NCBI RefSeq assembly: GCF_003346865.1
Contig: NZ_QDKL01000003.1
Location: forward strand, 620,001 to 684,000
Source: Halobacteriovorax vibrionivorans
GTDB taxonomy: Bacteria; Bdellovibrionota; Bacteriovoracia; Bacteriovoracales; Bacteriovoracaceae
Direction: 5' to 3'
Length of the DNA stretch: 64,000 bases
The first letter of the stretch is position 1. Each line of letters opens with the position of its first letter. Shown one piece after another: positions 34,830 through 45,091 of the stretch. The notes under the pieces are model-generated. The model was not told the DNA's origin. It saw only the letters and a list, made by a program, of their open reading frames with translations, and did no database searches. The position numbers were made by a program, and so were the translations under genes.

Positions 34830-35252
34830 TTAGAAACGTGGGCAAATTTCATCTTTTTCGAAGAAATAAGCAAGTTCTCTTTCAGCAGAAGCAAGAGAAT
34901 CAGAACCGTGAACAGCGTTCTCACCGATAGATTTAGCATATAGCTTTCTAAGAGTGTTTTCAGCAGCTTCAGCTGGGTTAGTCGCACCCATGATTTCTCT
35001 ATTTCTTTCAACTGCATTTTCACCTTCTAGGCACATAAGAACAACTGGTGCAGAAGTCATGAAAGCAACAAGTTCACCAAAGAATGGTCTGTCTTTGTGC
35101 TCAATATAGAAACCTTCAGCTTTCTCTTTTGAAAGGTGAGCAAGTTTAAGAGCAGCGATTCTTAGACCTTCTTCTTCAAATCTCTTAATGATGTTACCAA
35201 TGTTGTTATCAAGTAGTGCATTTGGCTTAATGATACTAAAAGTTCTTTCCAT
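34830..35252 (-). CDS. ndk: Nucleoside diphosphate kinase
   Basis: 140 residues, normal length. It transfers the gamma phosphate between nucleoside triphosphates and diphosphates through a phosphohistidine, here His115 in NAVHGSDS. Other signatures are [12 protein letters not shown] at the start, the [15 protein letters not shown] segment and [18 protein letters not shown] lies seven bases before the ATG. It follows sucCD in the same direction with a 50-base gap, so it may be read from the same transcript, ending in the terminator at 34761. Confidence 0.97.
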   Translation of the reverse strand: MERTFSIIKPNALLDNNIGNIIKRFEEEGLRIAALKLAHLSKEKAEGFYIEHKDRPFFGELVAFMTSAPVVLMCLEGENAVERNREIMGATNPAEAAENTLRKLYAKSIGENAVHGSDSLASAERELAYFFEKDEICPRF

Positions 35253-35302
35253 TTTAATCTCCTTAAAATTATCTTGCGGAAAAATTCCCTAAATTCTTTT
35301 AA

Positions 35303-36178
35303 TTAAAGGTTCTTTAAAACCTTCTCCATTGTTTCACCAAGTTCAGCTGGAGAACGTGAAACTGTTACGCCACATTCTTCAAGAATTCTAAACTTAGCTT
35401 CTGCAGTATCGTCACCGCCAGAGATGATTGCACCTGCGTGCCCCATTCTCTTACCTGGAGGCGCTGAAGCACCTGCGATAAATGATACAACTGGCTTACT
35501 CATATTCTTTTGAATCCATCGACCAGCATCTGTTTCAGCAGAACCACCGATCTCACCAATCATAATAACAGCATCAGTATCTGGATCTTTTTCAAATAGC
35601 TCTAGTACGTCAATGAAGTTTGTTCCGTTAACTGGGTCACCACCGATACCAACACAAGTTGATTGTCCGATATCTCTTTGAGTTAACTGATAAACAGCTT
35701 CATAAGTAAGAGTTCCTGAACGAGAGATAACACCAACACGACCTGGCATATGGATGTGACCTGGCATAATTCCGATCTTACACTCACCTGGAGTGATAAC
35801 ACCTGGACAGTTAGGACCAATTAGTCTTGATTTTGAACCTTCAAGAGCGGCCTTAACCTTTACCATATCAAGGATAGGAATCCCTTCAGTTATTGCAATA
35901 ATAAGTGGCATCTCAGCATCAATCGCTTCTAGGATTGAGTCAGCTGCAAACGGAGGTGGAACCATAATCATGGCCGCATTTGCTTCCGTCTTATCCATTG
36001 CTTCTTTAATAGTATTAAAAACAGGGAAACCTTCATGAACTGTTCCACCTTTACCTGGAGTTACACCACCAACAAAGTTAGTTCCGTAATCTCTTGATTG
36101 TAGTGAGTGAAAAGTTCCTTGCTTACCTGTAAAACCAACAGTGATTAATTTTGTATCACGATTAATAAGAATGGCCAT
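35303..36178 (-). CDS. sucD: Succinyl-CoA synthetase, alpha subunit
   Basis: 291 residues. With SucC it interconverts succinyl-CoA and succinate with nucleotide formation in the TCA cycle. The CoA-binding N-terminus ([19 protein letters not shown]), [20 protein letters not shown], and the phosphohistidine loop [20 protein letters not shown] are clear. Its ATG shares bases with the sucC stop (TAATG), with GGGGAGG in the sucC end as ribosome binding site, so the two subunits are translationally coupled. Confidence 0.97.
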   Translation of the reverse strand: MAILINRDTKLITVGFTGKQGTFHSLQSRDYGTNFVGGVTPGKGGTVHEGFPVFNTIKEAMDKTEANAAMIMVPPPFAADSILEAIDAEMPLIIAITEGIPILDMVKVKAALEGSKSRLIGPNCPGVITPGECKIGIMPGHIHMPGRVGVISRSGTLTYEAVYQLTQRDIGQSTCVGIGGDPVNGTNFIDVLELFEKDPDTDAVIMIGEIGGSAETDAGRWIQKNMSKPVVSFIAGASAPPGKRMGHAGAIISGGDDTAEAKFRILEECGVTVSRSPAELGETMEKVLKNL

Positions 36179-37350
36179 TACGCCTCCCCTTTTGTCGCTT
36201 CAACAGCTTTCTTCGCTGCATCTGCTAAATCTTCAGCTGCAATAATTGCAAGATCTGATTCATTTAAAATTTTCTTACCAAGAGCTACGTTTGTCCCTTC
36301 AAGACGAACAACTAATGGTACTGTTAAATCAAGTTCCTTAGCGGCTGCAACAACACCTTCAGCGATGATGTCACACTTCATAATTCCACCAAAAATATTA
36401 ACTAGAATAGCTTTTACATTCTCATCTTGAAGGATAAGAGAGAAAGCTTTCTGAACAGTTTCTTTTGTCGCTGATCCACCAACATCTAGGAAGTTAGCAG
36501 GTTCACCACCGTGAAGCTTAATGATGTCCATTGTACCCATTGCAAGACCTGCACCGTTTACTAGACAACCAATATTTCCATCAAGCTCAATATAAGCTGC
36601 ACCAAATTCACTTGCTGCTAACTCTTTTTCACTTTCTTCAGTTGGATCTCTTAGCTCTTGAATTTCAGGGTGTCTGAAAAGAGCGTTAGAATCAAAGTTA
36701 AGTTTTGCGTCTAGTGCTAAGATATCACCTTGCTTAGTTTTTACTAATGGGTTGATCTCTGCAATTGAGCAATCGTACTTCATATATAGATCGTAAAGAC
36801 CTTTAAAGAATTGACCTGCTTCCTTTACTTCTTCCTTAGTCTTTAGACCAATTCCGTAAGCTAGCTTTCTTGCAACAAATGGAGTGAATCCAGCTGCTGG
36901 GTCAATTGCTACTTTAATGATTTTTTCAGGAGTCTTATGAGCAACTTCCTCAATCTCAACTCCACCTTCTTCAGAGGCCATCATTGTAACTTTACCAGTT
37001 GCACGGTCTAGAACAACACCAGCATAGTACTCGTGCTCGATGTCACATCCTTCTTCGATGAAAAGAGTGTGAACTTTCTTTCCTTCTGGACCTGTTTGGT
37101 GAGTTACAAGAGTCTTACCTAGAATATCGTCAGCGTGTAAGCGAACTTCATCTAATGACTTTGCAAGCTTTACACCACCTGCTTTACCACGCCCACCAGC
37201 GTGAATTTGAGCTTTTACTACCCAAATATTTCCACCTAATTTTTCTGCCGCAGCAACAGCCTCATCAACAGTCTTTGCTACTTCACCTCTAAGAACCTTC
37301 AGGCCCATGTCTCTCATTAAACCCTTGGCCTGGTACTCATGTACGTTCAT
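36178..37350 (-). CDS. sucC: Succinyl-CoA synthetase, beta subunit
   Basis: 390 residues, the common length. N-terminal ATP-grasp domain begins [16 protein letters not shown], with [17 protein letters not shown], and ends in the ligase domain containing [48 protein letters not shown] and [11 protein letters not shown]. It binds the nucleotide and succinate and pairs with SucD. GGAG precedes the ATG. Succinyl-CoA from the thiolase of the aromatic operon would be processed here. Confidence 0.97.
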   Translation of the reverse strand: MNVHEYQAKGLMRDMGLKVLRGEVAKTVDEAVAAAEKLGGNIWVVKAQIHAGGRGKAGGVKLAKSLDEVRLHADDILGKTLVTHQTGPEGKKVHTLFIEEGCDIEHEYYAGVVLDRATGKVTMMASEEGGVEIEEVAHKTPEKIIKVAIDPAAGFTPFVARKLAYGIGLKTKEEVKEAGQFFKGLYDLYMKYDCSIAEINPLVKTKQGDILALDAKLNFDSNALFRHPEIQELRDPTEESEKELAASEFGAAYIELDGNIGCLVNGAGLAMGTMDIIKLHGGEPANFLDVGGSATKETVQKAFSLILQDENVKAILVNIFGGIMKCDIIAEGVVAAAKELDLTVPLVVRLEGTNVALGKKILNESDLAIIAAEDLADAAKKAVEATKGEA

Positions 37351-37518
37351 TAAAACTCCTAAGTTTTCGTGTATGAAATATTCATGATTTTACTGGCTTA
37401 TAATAGTGGTCATCTCTATAACTTTCTAGGTGAGTCGTGTCATTTTTGCCAAGTTTTTTGTCATTCAACTGATTAATGGGCAATTCATGGACTTATTCAC
37501 AAAATAACGCTTAACGTC

Positions 37519-37547
37519 TTGTAGCAATTTCCGATTTTTCGCACAAT
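37519..37547 (+). promoter_or_regulatory. Candidate promoter giving a leaderless MBL-hydrolase mRNA
   Basis: TTGTAG (37519-37524), 17 bases, CACAAT (37542-37547), then only six bases to the ATG at 37554. Match to the sigma-70 consensus is moderate, but the geometry repeats at other genes in this window that lack a ribosome binding site. Confidence 0.4.
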
Positions 37548-37553
37548 TAGCTC

Positions 37554-38393
37554 ATGGAAAACATACTAATAAGCCCAGGTAAATTTAGGCTCGACGGCGG
37601 GGCCATGTTTGGAATCATCCCAAAACCATTATGGAACAAGGTTCACCCTGCAGATGAATACAACCGCATCGACCTCGATCTAAGGCTTTGGATCATTAAA
37701 GACCAAGACAGAATTATTATTACAGATACTGGTATTGGTGATTACCACGGAGAGAAGTTCGACCAACAATTCGATGTTCGCCAAGAACAATCTCCTCTCG
37801 TAAAGGCATTAGCAGACAAAGGAATAAAACCTGAAGATGTAACAGACCTTGTTATCTCGCATCTTCACTTCGATCATGTTGGTGGAATGGTTTATAAAGA
37901 TGGCGACAACTTTAAGCCAGTCCTGCCAAATGTAACGATCCACCTACATCGAGAACATTGGCAATATGCCCTTAATCCAACATTAAGGGACAGTGGCTCA
38001 TTTCATAAGAAGTACTTTAAAGATATTATCGAGGAATTTGATAAAGCGGGACGCGTCCACTGGCTTACTGGAAAAGAGGGTGAGATACTCAAACTATCAA
38101 ATGATACATTAAGATTTAAATGCTCTTACGGACACACACCTCACCTCGTGCATCCTTATACAAGTGAGTATATCTACTTGGCAGACCTGATCCCAACTTC
38201 AAATCACGTCCATGTACCATGGGTAATGGGCTATGATATCGCTCCAGGTCAAACAACAGTGGATAAGATGGAATTCTTAAAGATGATCATTGAAAAGGAT
38301 CTAACAGTAATCTTTGAGCACGACCCGAAGTATGCAAGTGCAAAAGTCACGCAAAATGAGCGCGGAAAATATATCTGTAAAGATCTACAGTGA
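37554..38393 (+). CDS. MBL-fold metallohydrolase (AHL-lactonase-like)
   Basis: 279 residues, cytoplasmic. The di-zinc motif is LVISHLHFDHVGGM near 104-117; further ligands come from GHTPHLVHPY and YLADLIPTSNHV, and FEHDPKYAS closes the fold. The layout, with an N-terminal RLDGGAMFGIIPKPLW in place of the SxxNxLx start, is like quorum-quenching lactonases and related esterases of the glyoxalase II superfamily. Substrate is not determined. No ribosome binding site precedes the ATG. It is divergent from sucC and convergent with the GYF-like gene. Confidence 0.85.
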   Translation: MENILISPGKFRLDGGAMFGIIPKPLWNKVHPADEYNRIDLDLRLWIIKDQDRIIITDTGIGDYHGEKFDQQFDVRQEQSPLVKALADKGIKPEDVTDLVISHLHFDHVGGMVYKDGDNFKPVLPNVTIHLHREHWQYALNPTLRDSGSFHKKYFKDIIEEFDKAGRVHWLTGKEGEILKLSNDTLRFKCSYGHTPHLVHPYTSEYIYLADLIPTSNHVHVPWVMGYDIAPGQTTVDKMEFLKMIIEKDLTVIFEHDPKYASAKVTQNERGKYICKDLQ

Positions 38394-38404
38394 CCTAAAA
38401 TGAC

Positions 38405-39718
38405 CTACATTAAGCTTTCAATCTGTTTTTGAATCTCATTCTTAACAGATTGAAGCACCACTCGATCATCATCCATGAACTTTCTTAAATGAAGACGTTT
38501 CTGCTTATTAAGGTAGCCATAACGTGACAGCTTTTCCACAAGCTTTGCACTCCACGCACTAATATCCTTACCAAGATTGTGGATTTCATTTTCTAACTTT
38601 AACTCAGTACTCGTTAATTTAGTCTTATCAAGTTCATAATTAGATAGAACTATACTTTGTAGAAGTGGCCCAATATTTCGAGCATATCTTTGTTGAAATT
38701 CCTTATGAGCAAGCCAACCACTTTTCTGACTCAAAGACAGACGATAATGAATGGACATCGATGAAATTAGAGACTCAAGTGTTCTAAGCTTTTCTCGAAT
38801 TGTACTTATGGCCTTTCTCTTTGCTGTTTTGCGCTTTTTTTCAATTTTTGCAATCTGCTCCAAGTAAGCTTGCCTCGACTCAGGTACAAGAAAAACTTTC
38901 TTTTCTAGAACTTCTCGAATAGTTCCCATTCCCAATTTGTTCTTAATATTGTCTGTAACAGATAAGAATTCATAAATGAACGTTACATTATATGAACCAG
39001 GGATGAATTCACGGCCCTCTTCAAAGACAAGGTCCTTAAATTCAATAAGCCCACCCTCTCCAATATTATGGGCCTTAATCAAAATTTCAGATCCATCTAA
39101 AAGATCGGGTTTGCGATGAAGAATTAATTCAACACTCACTGGTTTTTTAAAAGGAAGCCTAGCATAAATAGTGGACATCTCTTTATTAACAAAGAGGTGT
39201 ACATCGCCATCTTTAACAGGCCTTTTCATCTCATTTAGAGTTGTCACCGAAATATTTTGGACCTCAACCTTCTTTAACTTTGTCGAGCCAGCTGCAAAGT
39301 AAATACTAGCAATGAGTGTCACTGCTATAAAGAAAGTGGCAATAACTGTTGTGTATATCGGAAATTTACTAGGAAAAATTTCAATATCAGCTAAATCTGA
39401 TTCTTCCTCTGGCACTTCTTTTAACTCCACTGGCTCTCTGGCAGGAATATCGGGAGTTTCAGTTGAGGCCTTTACGTCATTTATTGGTATCTCAGGAAGT
39501 TGGCCATCTTCTTTTAGAACCTGAGTTTCATAATAAGACTGAGCTTCTTGGCGGGCCAATTGAATTACAGCAAAGACAGGTTTCCAATTCTTTGCCCCTT
39601 TGCGCCAACAAAGTTGATAAGACTTAATTAGACCTTTATCATAAAAGTCGATAATATCTTGAGCTGTAAATGGTCCTTTATTTTTACCGGACTGATTAAT
39701 ATACCAATTTTTTTGCAT
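38405..39718 (-). CDS. GYF_2 (DUF4339)-domain membrane protein
   Basis: 437 residues. Residues about 3-50 are a GYF_2 domain (NWYINQSGKNKGPFTAQDII, WRKGAKNWKPVF), usually a peptide-binding module. A single transmembrane helix lies near 113-135 (YTTVIATFFIAVTLIASIYF). Beyond it are a beta-rich domain (VHLFVNKEMSTIYARLPFKK) and a long helical C-terminus rich in Lys/Arg with KIEKKRKTAKRKAISTIREK. Topology puts the GYF domain in the cytoplasm and the rest in the periplasm. Function unknown; it diverges from the arginase-family gene. Confidence 0.75.
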   Translation of the reverse strand: MQKNWYINQSGKNKGPFTAQDIIDFYDKGLIKSYQLCWRKGAKNWKPVFAVIQLARQEAQSYYETQVLKEDGQLPEIPINDVKASTETPDIPAREPVELKEVPEEESDLADIEIFPSKFPIYTTVIATFFIAVTLIASIYFAAGSTKLKKVEVQNISVTTLNEMKRPVKDGDVHLFVNKEMSTIYARLPFKKPVSVELILHRKPDLLDGSEILIKAHNIGEGGLIEFKDLVFEEGREFIPGSYNVTFIYEFLSVTDNIKNKLGMGTIREVLEKKVFLVPESRQAYLEQIAKIEKKRKTAKRKAISTIREKLRTLESLISSMSIHYRLSLSQKSGWLAHKEFQQRYARNIGPLLQSIVLSNYELDKTKLTSTELKLENEIHNLGKDISAWSAKLVEKLSRYGYLNKQKRLHLRKFMDDDRVVLQSVKNEIQKQIESLM

Positions 39719-39741
39719 AGTTGTAGTTTAAAGGAAGATAC

Positions 39742-40617
39742 ATGGGGTGGAAAGAGGTAGATGAGAATTTGGCAAAAAGAAAATCACAATCAATAGCGAA
39801 TGTGATGTCTAAAGAGGCCAATGATTCACAAAATTCAATTCTAATTAGTGCAAATGATCTTGGGGTCGTAAGAAATGGTGGTCGCCGCGGAGCAGCTTTA
39901 GGCCCTCGTGTTCTAATCTCTCAATTACAAAAATTCGCAAATCATCAGAAGATAAAAAATATTTCTTTAATTGATATTACAGATCAAAGTGAAGATGACT
40001 TCAACCAAATGCAAAAGAACTCAATTAATGAGATCAGCAAAATAAAGTCACAGAAAATTATTCATTTAGGAGGAGGACACGACCATATCTATCCTCTTGT
40101 TTCAGGACTGAAGTTCAACAACCCATTAATCATTAATATCGATGCTCACTTGGATACACGAGATGATGAAATCCATCACTCAGGAACTCCCTTTAGACAA
40201 TTGGCAAATGAAAAGAAAATAAAGCTGCTCCAAATTGGTATCCACGAATATGCTAATGTTTCTCAAAACTACCAAGGCATAGAAATGGATGTCATCGATA
40301 CGAAAACCCTTAAACAAAAATCGAATCTCTTTAGAGACGTATCTTTCTTAAATGAAGTTTATGAAAAGCACGATGGCGATATTGTTTTTAGTATCGATGC
40401 TGACGCTATTGCTGGTTGTGATATGCAAAGTGTGAGTGCAGTAAACCATGATGGTATTCCATTTGAATTTCTAAGAATGCTAGTAGACCAGTACCAACGA
40501 TATACAAAAGACAAGAAACAGACTCTTGGTATTTATGAATACAATCCACTCTTTGATGAATTGTCTGCAAAGGATGCAAGAAGTCTAGCTTCTCTTATTT
40601 ATGATTTTTTAATTTGA
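39742..40617 (+). CDS. Arginase/agmatinase/formimidoylglutamase family hydrolase
   Basis: 291 residues. The binuclear manganese site is intact: HLGGGHDHIYPL, INIDAHLDTRDDE and SIDADAIAGCD carry the GGxHD, DAHxD and DxD motifs. ISANDLGVVRNGGRRGAALG near 35 is the substrate-loop start. The sequence near HHSGTPFRQL resembles formimidoylglutamase (HutG) more than arginase, but no other hut gene is adjacent, so substrate stays open. AAGGAAG precedes the ATG. It overlaps the convergent small gene by nine bases. Confidence 0.87.
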   Translation: MGWKEVDENLAKRKSQSIANVMSKEANDSQNSILISANDLGVVRNGGRRGAALGPRVLISQLQKFANHQKIKNISLIDITDQSEDDFNQMQKNSINEISKIKSQKIIHLGGGHDHIYPLVSGLKFNNPLIINIDAHLDTRDDEIHHSGTPFRQLANEKKIKLLQIGIHEYANVSQNYQGIEMDVIDTKTLKQKSNLFRDVSFLNEVYEKHDGDIVFSIDADAIAGCDMQSVSAVNHDGIPFEFLRMLVDQYQRYTKDKKQTLGIYEYNPLFDELSAKDARSLASLIYDFLI

Positions 40618-41037
40618 AGTTAATTTGATCGTCTTATCTAGTCCCGTTTGCTCATCACGAATCTTGATACTCTCTTCAGTGATCTTCCATTCGGGATTAA
40701 CAACTTTCTTGCCTTGCTGTGATTTATACTTCCAAGGGAAGTCTCCAATGAATTGCTTCTTCTTCTTATCAAAAATAATTGCATAGAAGATATCAACCAT
40801 ATGGAATGTTCCAGCTGAACCTGAATAATAAATAATCAATTCATAGTTTTTGCCAACAGACTTAGTCTCAACGACTTTGCTCTTACCCGTACGTTTTGTA
40901 ATAACGGCCTTTAAACTTTTTGAAGTTTTGCTCTTAAGCCAGAATTCACCTTTGTCGTTAACAATTGTCCAATCACTAACATCAGCAAAAGTGAAAGCCT
41001 GTAAAATGAATATCAATATTAAAATAACTTTCTTCAT
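40609..41037 (-). CDS. Small exported protein in operon with the SleB-like hydrolase
   Basis: 142 residues; signal peptide MKKVILILIFILQAFTFA. The mature protein is basic and beta-rich (DWTIVNDKGEFWLKSKTSKS, YELIIYYSGSAGTFHMVDIF). No family recognised. Its ATG shares a base with the upstream stop (TAATG), so it is co-translated with the cell-wall hydrolase and may be its partner in the periplasm. No cysteine is seen in the mature part. Confidence 0.68.
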   Translation of the reverse strand: MKKVILILIFILQAFTFADVSDWTIVNDKGEFWLKSKTSKSLKAVITKRTGKSKVVETKSVGKNYELIIYYSGSAGTFHMVDIFYAIIFDKKKKQFIGDFPWKYKSQQGKKVVNPEWKITEESIKIRDEQTGLDKTIKLTSN

Positions 41038-42311
41038 TATGACCTAAATGGTGTTTTAACTGTCCAGTGCCAATCATCGCCGTCAACGATCTGCCCGTCA
41101 GTATCAATTGGTTTATAAAATATATGGCGCTGCCTCTTCCAACTTCGAGCAATCTTACGACGATCACTTGCATTGTTTTCATTGTACATTGGATTTGGTT
41201 GCCTTAGTAAATTATCATTTACTTTCACATTCAACTCCCAATTATCTTGGTTAGCACGAAATCCTTCTCCCCAAGCGCCATCGGTTGGAAGCATCCAATT
41301 GGCATGATAATGATAAACATGATCAACATCTGGCTTCGGCTTAAAGTCTGCAGAACCAAATTTCATATAGGCATCAATAGCTGTCTCAAACTCTTGATTA
41401 CGACCAGGGTAAGTCATTTGTCTCCAATTATCCTCACCTTGGTTATACATTGAAAACTGCATTGGATCTAAAGCAATATCAAGAGCTGTCTTATCACCCT
41501 CACGTCCTCTTCTTGCAGCATCGTCATTCGCATTTCTAACTCGGTTATTAATAACCTTCATAATCATCATCATCTCTTCTGGGTGACGATCGCCTCCATT
41601 AATATCACGAGCGAGAATCCCTGCTTCACCTTGGGCCGTAAAAACCATTGCAGCAAAGTGCTGCTCCTCTGGCCTTAGATAGCGATAAAGATTTCTAAAT
41701 ATCTGTCCACGATCTCCTAGAGAACCTTGGCGAGTGATTGAATTTTGAATACTGCGAATACATTGACCTAATTTTGATCGTTGTTCACTATCTTCAGATG
41801 AAAGCTTGCTACGATCTTCTAAAACTTCACAGCCAGGCTTCCACTGCTCATTACTTGTGACAATATTCTTAGGTTCTTCAAAGATTTCATCTACAAATAC
41901 AGGCCTTGGCGCCTCTCCATCAATACATGGAGCGACAGGAGGTTTACCAACCTCACCGATGGTGCGATTTAAACGAAGATAATTATATGCTGAGGCCATA
42001 TCAAGAGCTTGTTTTAGGTATCTCTTTGTCACCTGATAAACCTTATCTTGTTCAACGCCATCAATTTCTAGTTTAATACGATAGGCCCAACTATTTTGGC
42101 CAACAACGCGGACTTTTATCTTTTTATCACTCCCTGGTTTAGGAGCATCAATACGATGTGAATATCCAGTATCTGGATCTAGAATATCAAATGAGCGTAC
42201 AACATCGAATTGTACATCAGAAATATCTTCATTTTTCTTTTCACCAAGATCAAAGGCCATCAGTTTTGTTGTGACCAATAAGAAAATAATTATGGCAACT
42301 CTCTTCATCAA
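41037..42311 (-). CDS. Exported SleB-like cell wall hydrolase
   Basis: 424 residues; signal peptide MMKRVAIIIFLLVTTKLMAF. The N-terminal 190 residues are unassigned. From about 215 the SleB/hydrolase_2 pattern appears: AAMVFTAQGEAG with the likely catalytic Glu, MMMIMKVINNRVRN, DPMQFSMYN and DHVYHYHANWMLPTDGAWG, which in this family reads HYHANxxxPxWA. SleB-type enzymes are peptidoglycan lytic transglycosylases first known from spore germination and also found in Gram-negative periplasms. In a predator it could remodel its own or prey wall; that is inference. It is coupled to the small exported protein downstream. Confidence 0.78.
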   Translation of the reverse strand: MMKRVAIIIFLLVTTKLMAFDLGEKKNEDISDVQFDVVRSFDILDPDTGYSHRIDAPKPGSDKKIKVRVVGQNSWAYRIKLEIDGVEQDKVYQVTKRYLKQALDMASAYNYLRLNRTIGEVGKPPVAPCIDGEAPRPVFVDEIFEEPKNIVTSNEQWKPGCEVLEDRSKLSSEDSEQRSKLGQCIRSIQNSITRQGSLGDRGQIFRNLYRYLRPEEQHFAAMVFTAQGEAGILARDINGGDRHPEEMMMIMKVINNRVRNANDDAARRGREGDKTALDIALDPMQFSMYNQGEDNWRQMTYPGRNQEFETAIDAYMKFGSADFKPKPDVDHVYHYHANWMLPTDGAWGEGFRANQDNWELNVKVNDNLLRQPNPMYNENNASDRRKIARSWKRQRHIFYKPIDTDGQIVDGDDWHWTVKTPFRS

Positions 42312-42428
42312 CTTCCCCTACGCACTAACACGTCAAAAATATTTTAACACGACCTTAAGGAAATAATGAAAAAGAGGTTAATTTTGCTGAAATTACAGAT
42401 TTTGGCCTACAAATATTGTAGGCACTTA

Positions 42429-43730
42429 CTATTTAAGCTTAACTCCATCAGTAAGAGCATGCTTTAAAAAGTAGACTAAATCACTTTTTTGCATGTCATT
42501 GATCTGTATTTCTCCATTTTTTAAAATCGGATGGGCCGCATCCTTCTTCTTAAAGAGCATATAAGGATTCGTTTCTACAAAGAGATTCTTTTTGAAGTTC
42601 TTTTTAAAAGAATTAAGAACCCAAGATGAATCATAATCATCAATAGACTTTAGCCCACCTCGATAATGGTCCACAACATCTTCTAATGTCCCATAAGCTC
42701 CTGAATGAAAATATGGTGCTGTTAGAGCAATATTTCTAAGAGGTGGAATTCTAAAACGATAGCGATCGTATTCACGTCCAGTCACAAGAAAGCGTCCCTC
42801 GTCATTCTTACGAGGATCGTTCTTACCGGGACCGATTTGTGGTGTAGCAACAGCAGCAAAACCTCTCCCACCAAGAAGAGTTCCCACGTGACAAGAGACA
42901 CAACTTCCCGATTCCATAAAAACGACAGCTCCACGCTTGGCCTTTAAATCAAGTGCACTTCTGTCTCCTCTTAGGTAATTATCCCAAGGCGTATTGTAGG
43001 CGGCAAATTCATGTGTTTCAAAATGGGCCATGGCCTGAGCATAATGACCAATATTAAGTTCTGATTGAGGAGTCGCTGGATAAGCTTTTTTGAAAAGCTT
43101 TTGATACTTTGGCATATTCAAAAGTCTTTTCATGACAATCTTCCAAACTGCTTCTTCATCTTTAGCATTAGCAATATCATTACTTCCCTTAACGCCTCTC
43201 ATTTCTTCATGCGAAGTGATTGGAAATAATGCCTGTGCAGCAAGTGCGCTACCTAGGTTCTCAGTAATATCCCAACGTTCTGGATAGTCTCCATTAAGAG
43301 CTTCAACAGGAGTCGTATAAACATCCCAATCTTTACGATAATGAACTCGTCCATCCCAAAACATATGCTCCATATTCTCATCACCGAGATTATAAAGAGG
43401 CTGAGAATTACGAGGGATCACATGGCCTTTACCAATTAAGCGCTGATCACCTTGCCACTTTCCACCTTCACCGATCCCGACAGGTAATTTATCACCACTA
43501 CCAAACTCAGGCATATGGCAGTCGGCACAAGAGATATTACGATTCCCAGAGATCTCCTTCTCATTAAAAAGTGCCTTACCAAGGTTATAAAGCTCTACTT
43601 TCTTACCTTGTGGCTTTTTAACAGCTTTTAAAAAGAAGCGCTCAGTGTAGCGTTTAAGTTTGATATCAAGTTGATCGGCCTGTGCACCTAAGGCGATAAG
43701 CCCAAGAGTGAGGATAAGGATTGCTTTCAT
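42429..43730 (-). CDS. Di-haem cytochrome c peroxidase/MauG family protein
   Basis: 433 residues from ATG 43730; a TTG five codons earlier is in frame but the signal peptide (MKAILILTLGLIALGAQA) favours this start. Two haem-binding motifs, CADCH (about 73) and CVSCH (about 274), with the family motif MFWDGRVHYRKDWDVYTTP between them and FRIPPLRNIALTAPYFHSGA after the second. Periplasmic; the family reduces peroxide or carries out MauG-type oxidations using cytochrome electrons. It stands alone upstream of the SleB-like gene. Confidence 0.92.
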   Translation of the reverse strand: MKAILILTLGLIALGAQADQLDIKLKRYTERFFLKAVKKPQGKKVELYNLGKALFNEKEISGNRNISCADCHMPEFGSGDKLPVGIGEGGKWQGDQRLIGKGHVIPRNSQPLYNLGDENMEHMFWDGRVHYRKDWDVYTTPVEALNGDYPERWDITENLGSALAAQALFPITSHEEMRGVKGSNDIANAKDEEAVWKIVMKRLLNMPKYQKLFKKAYPATPQSELNIGHYAQAMAHFETHEFAAYNTPWDNYLRGDRSALDLKAKRGAVVFMESGSCVSCHVGTLLGGRGFAAVATPQIGPGKNDPRKNDEGRFLVTGREYDRYRFRIPPLRNIALTAPYFHSGAYGTLEDVVDHYRGGLKSIDDYDSSWVLNSFKKNFKKNLFVETNPYMLFKKKDAAHPILKNGEIQINDMQKSDLVYFLKHALTDGVKLK

Positions 43731-43844
43731 TGTATGTATTCCCAAATTGTGTGATGGAAAATACTAAAAAGAAAGGTTTGATGAGTCAAACACTTTTAGG
43801 TACGCAATTCCATTTAACATCCTAGCAACCGCGTACCTAAAAAC

Positions 43845-45014
43845 TTAAAGTGACTCTAGTGGACCAAAGAATTCGATATAAATATTAGTTGAATTAACAC
43901 CTAGCGCAATAAGATGTTTTTTCATCGTGGCCATAAAAGCCTTTGGGCCACAAATATAGAAATTAGAAGCCAAATCAAAATTACACTTTTGAAGAAAGTC
44001 CTTAGTAATAAACCCTTCAAACTCATTTTCGGCCAGTTTTTCACTACTACTTTCATAAAAAAATCGGGGTACAAAATTCTCATGTTTTTCACTTAAATTA
44101 GTTAATTCAGTTTTGAAAGCTTGCACTGAACGGTTTTTATTTGCATGAATGAATTCGATTCTTTTTTCACCATTTTCAAGTGCTGCTTTGGTCATACTTA
44201 AAAGAGGAGTTACACCGACTCCACCTGCTATAAAAACGCTTCCTTTACTCGACTTTTTGTAAGTGAAATTTCCTACAGGAGCTGCAACTTCTAACACATC
44301 CCCTACACTTAGTTTGGAATGTAAATAATTGGACACATATCCATCAGGGTTTCCCTCTTCTTTTTTAACACTTATTCGAAGAAGATCTTTAGTTGGATAA
44401 TCTGATAAGCTGTAATTTCTCATTGTCGTTATTCCATCAAATGGAACTCTTACTGTGATATATTGGCCTGCCACAAAGCCTGGAAGCTTTGTATTATCAA
44501 CAGGCTTTAAATAAAATGAAGTAATAACCTCACTCTCCTTAACTTTCTTTTCAATCTTAAATTCCTTAAAACCCTCATAAGCTTGTTCTTTATAAATAGC
44601 TTTTTCAGCATCTATTAAAATATCGGCCAAAAAGAAATATGCTTCTTTCCATGCATTAATAATTTCATCAGTGGCCGCATCTCCTAACACATCCTTAATT
44701 GATGCAAGAAGATTAACTCCTACAATTGGATAGTGCTCTGGCTCAACTTTTAAAGCTGCATGCTTATTTGTAATTAAAGATACTGCATCTCCAAGGGCCT
44801 CGAGATTATCAATATTTTTAGCATACGCACAGATTGCTCCTGCTAATGCTTCTTGCTGACTACCTCTGTTCTGATGCGCACGATTAAAATAGGGAAGGAC
44901 CTCTGGGTTATTCTCAAACATCTTTTGATAAAAATGCCTTGTTAGCAATACACCATTCTCTTCTAATACAGGTGCTGTTGATTTTACAATTTCAATAGTT
45001 TGTGTAGATAGCAT
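43845..45014 (-). CDS. hmp: Flavohemoprotein (nitric oxide dioxygenase)
   Basis: 389 residues from ATG 45014, preceded by AGGAG; the frame extends 15 codons further without a binding site. Globin domain with proximal His in ITNKHAALKVEPEHYPIVG; FAD-binding RNYSLSD; NAD-binding FIAGGVGVTPLLSM and ICGPKAFM; terminal FFGPLESL typical of Hmp. It oxidises nitric oxide to nitrate. An NsrR-type operator overlaps its promoter, and the repressor gene lies divergently 146 bases away. Confidence 0.96.
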   Translation of the reverse strand: MLSTQTIEIVKSTAPVLEENGVLLTRHFYQKMFENNPEVLPYFNRAHQNRGSQQEALAGAICAYAKNIDNLEALGDAVSLITNKHAALKVEPEHYPIVGVNLLASIKDVLGDAATDEIINAWKEAYFFLADILIDAEKAIYKEQAYEGFKEFKIEKKVKESEVITSFYLKPVDNTKLPGFVAGQYITVRVPFDGITTMRNYSLSDYPTKDLLRISVKKEEGNPDGYVSNYLHSKLSVGDVLEVAAPVGNFTYKKSSKGSVFIAGGVGVTPLLSMTKAALENGEKRIEFIHANKNRSVQAFKTELTNLSEKHENFVPRFFYESSSEKLAENEFEGFITKDFLQKCNFDLASNFYICGPKAFMATMKKHLIALGVNSTNIYIEFFGPLESL

Positions 45015-45038
45015 ACCAACTCCTAATCTTTTCTGCTT

Positions 45039-45063
45039 AAATATGTATTTCAAATACATATTT
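45039..45063. promoter_or_regulatory. NsrR operator in the hmp promoter
   Basis: A perfect 12-1-12 palindrome, AAATATGTATTT-C-AAATACATATTT. Its inner 11-1-11 core differs from the NsrR consensus AAGATGYATTT-N-AAATRCATCTT at one position per arm. It starts 25 bases before the hmp ATG and overlaps a TATAAA -10 on the minus strand, so binding would block the promoter. Confidence 0.85.
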
Positions 45064-45091
45064 ATAACACAAAGAACAAGCTAGCAATAAA

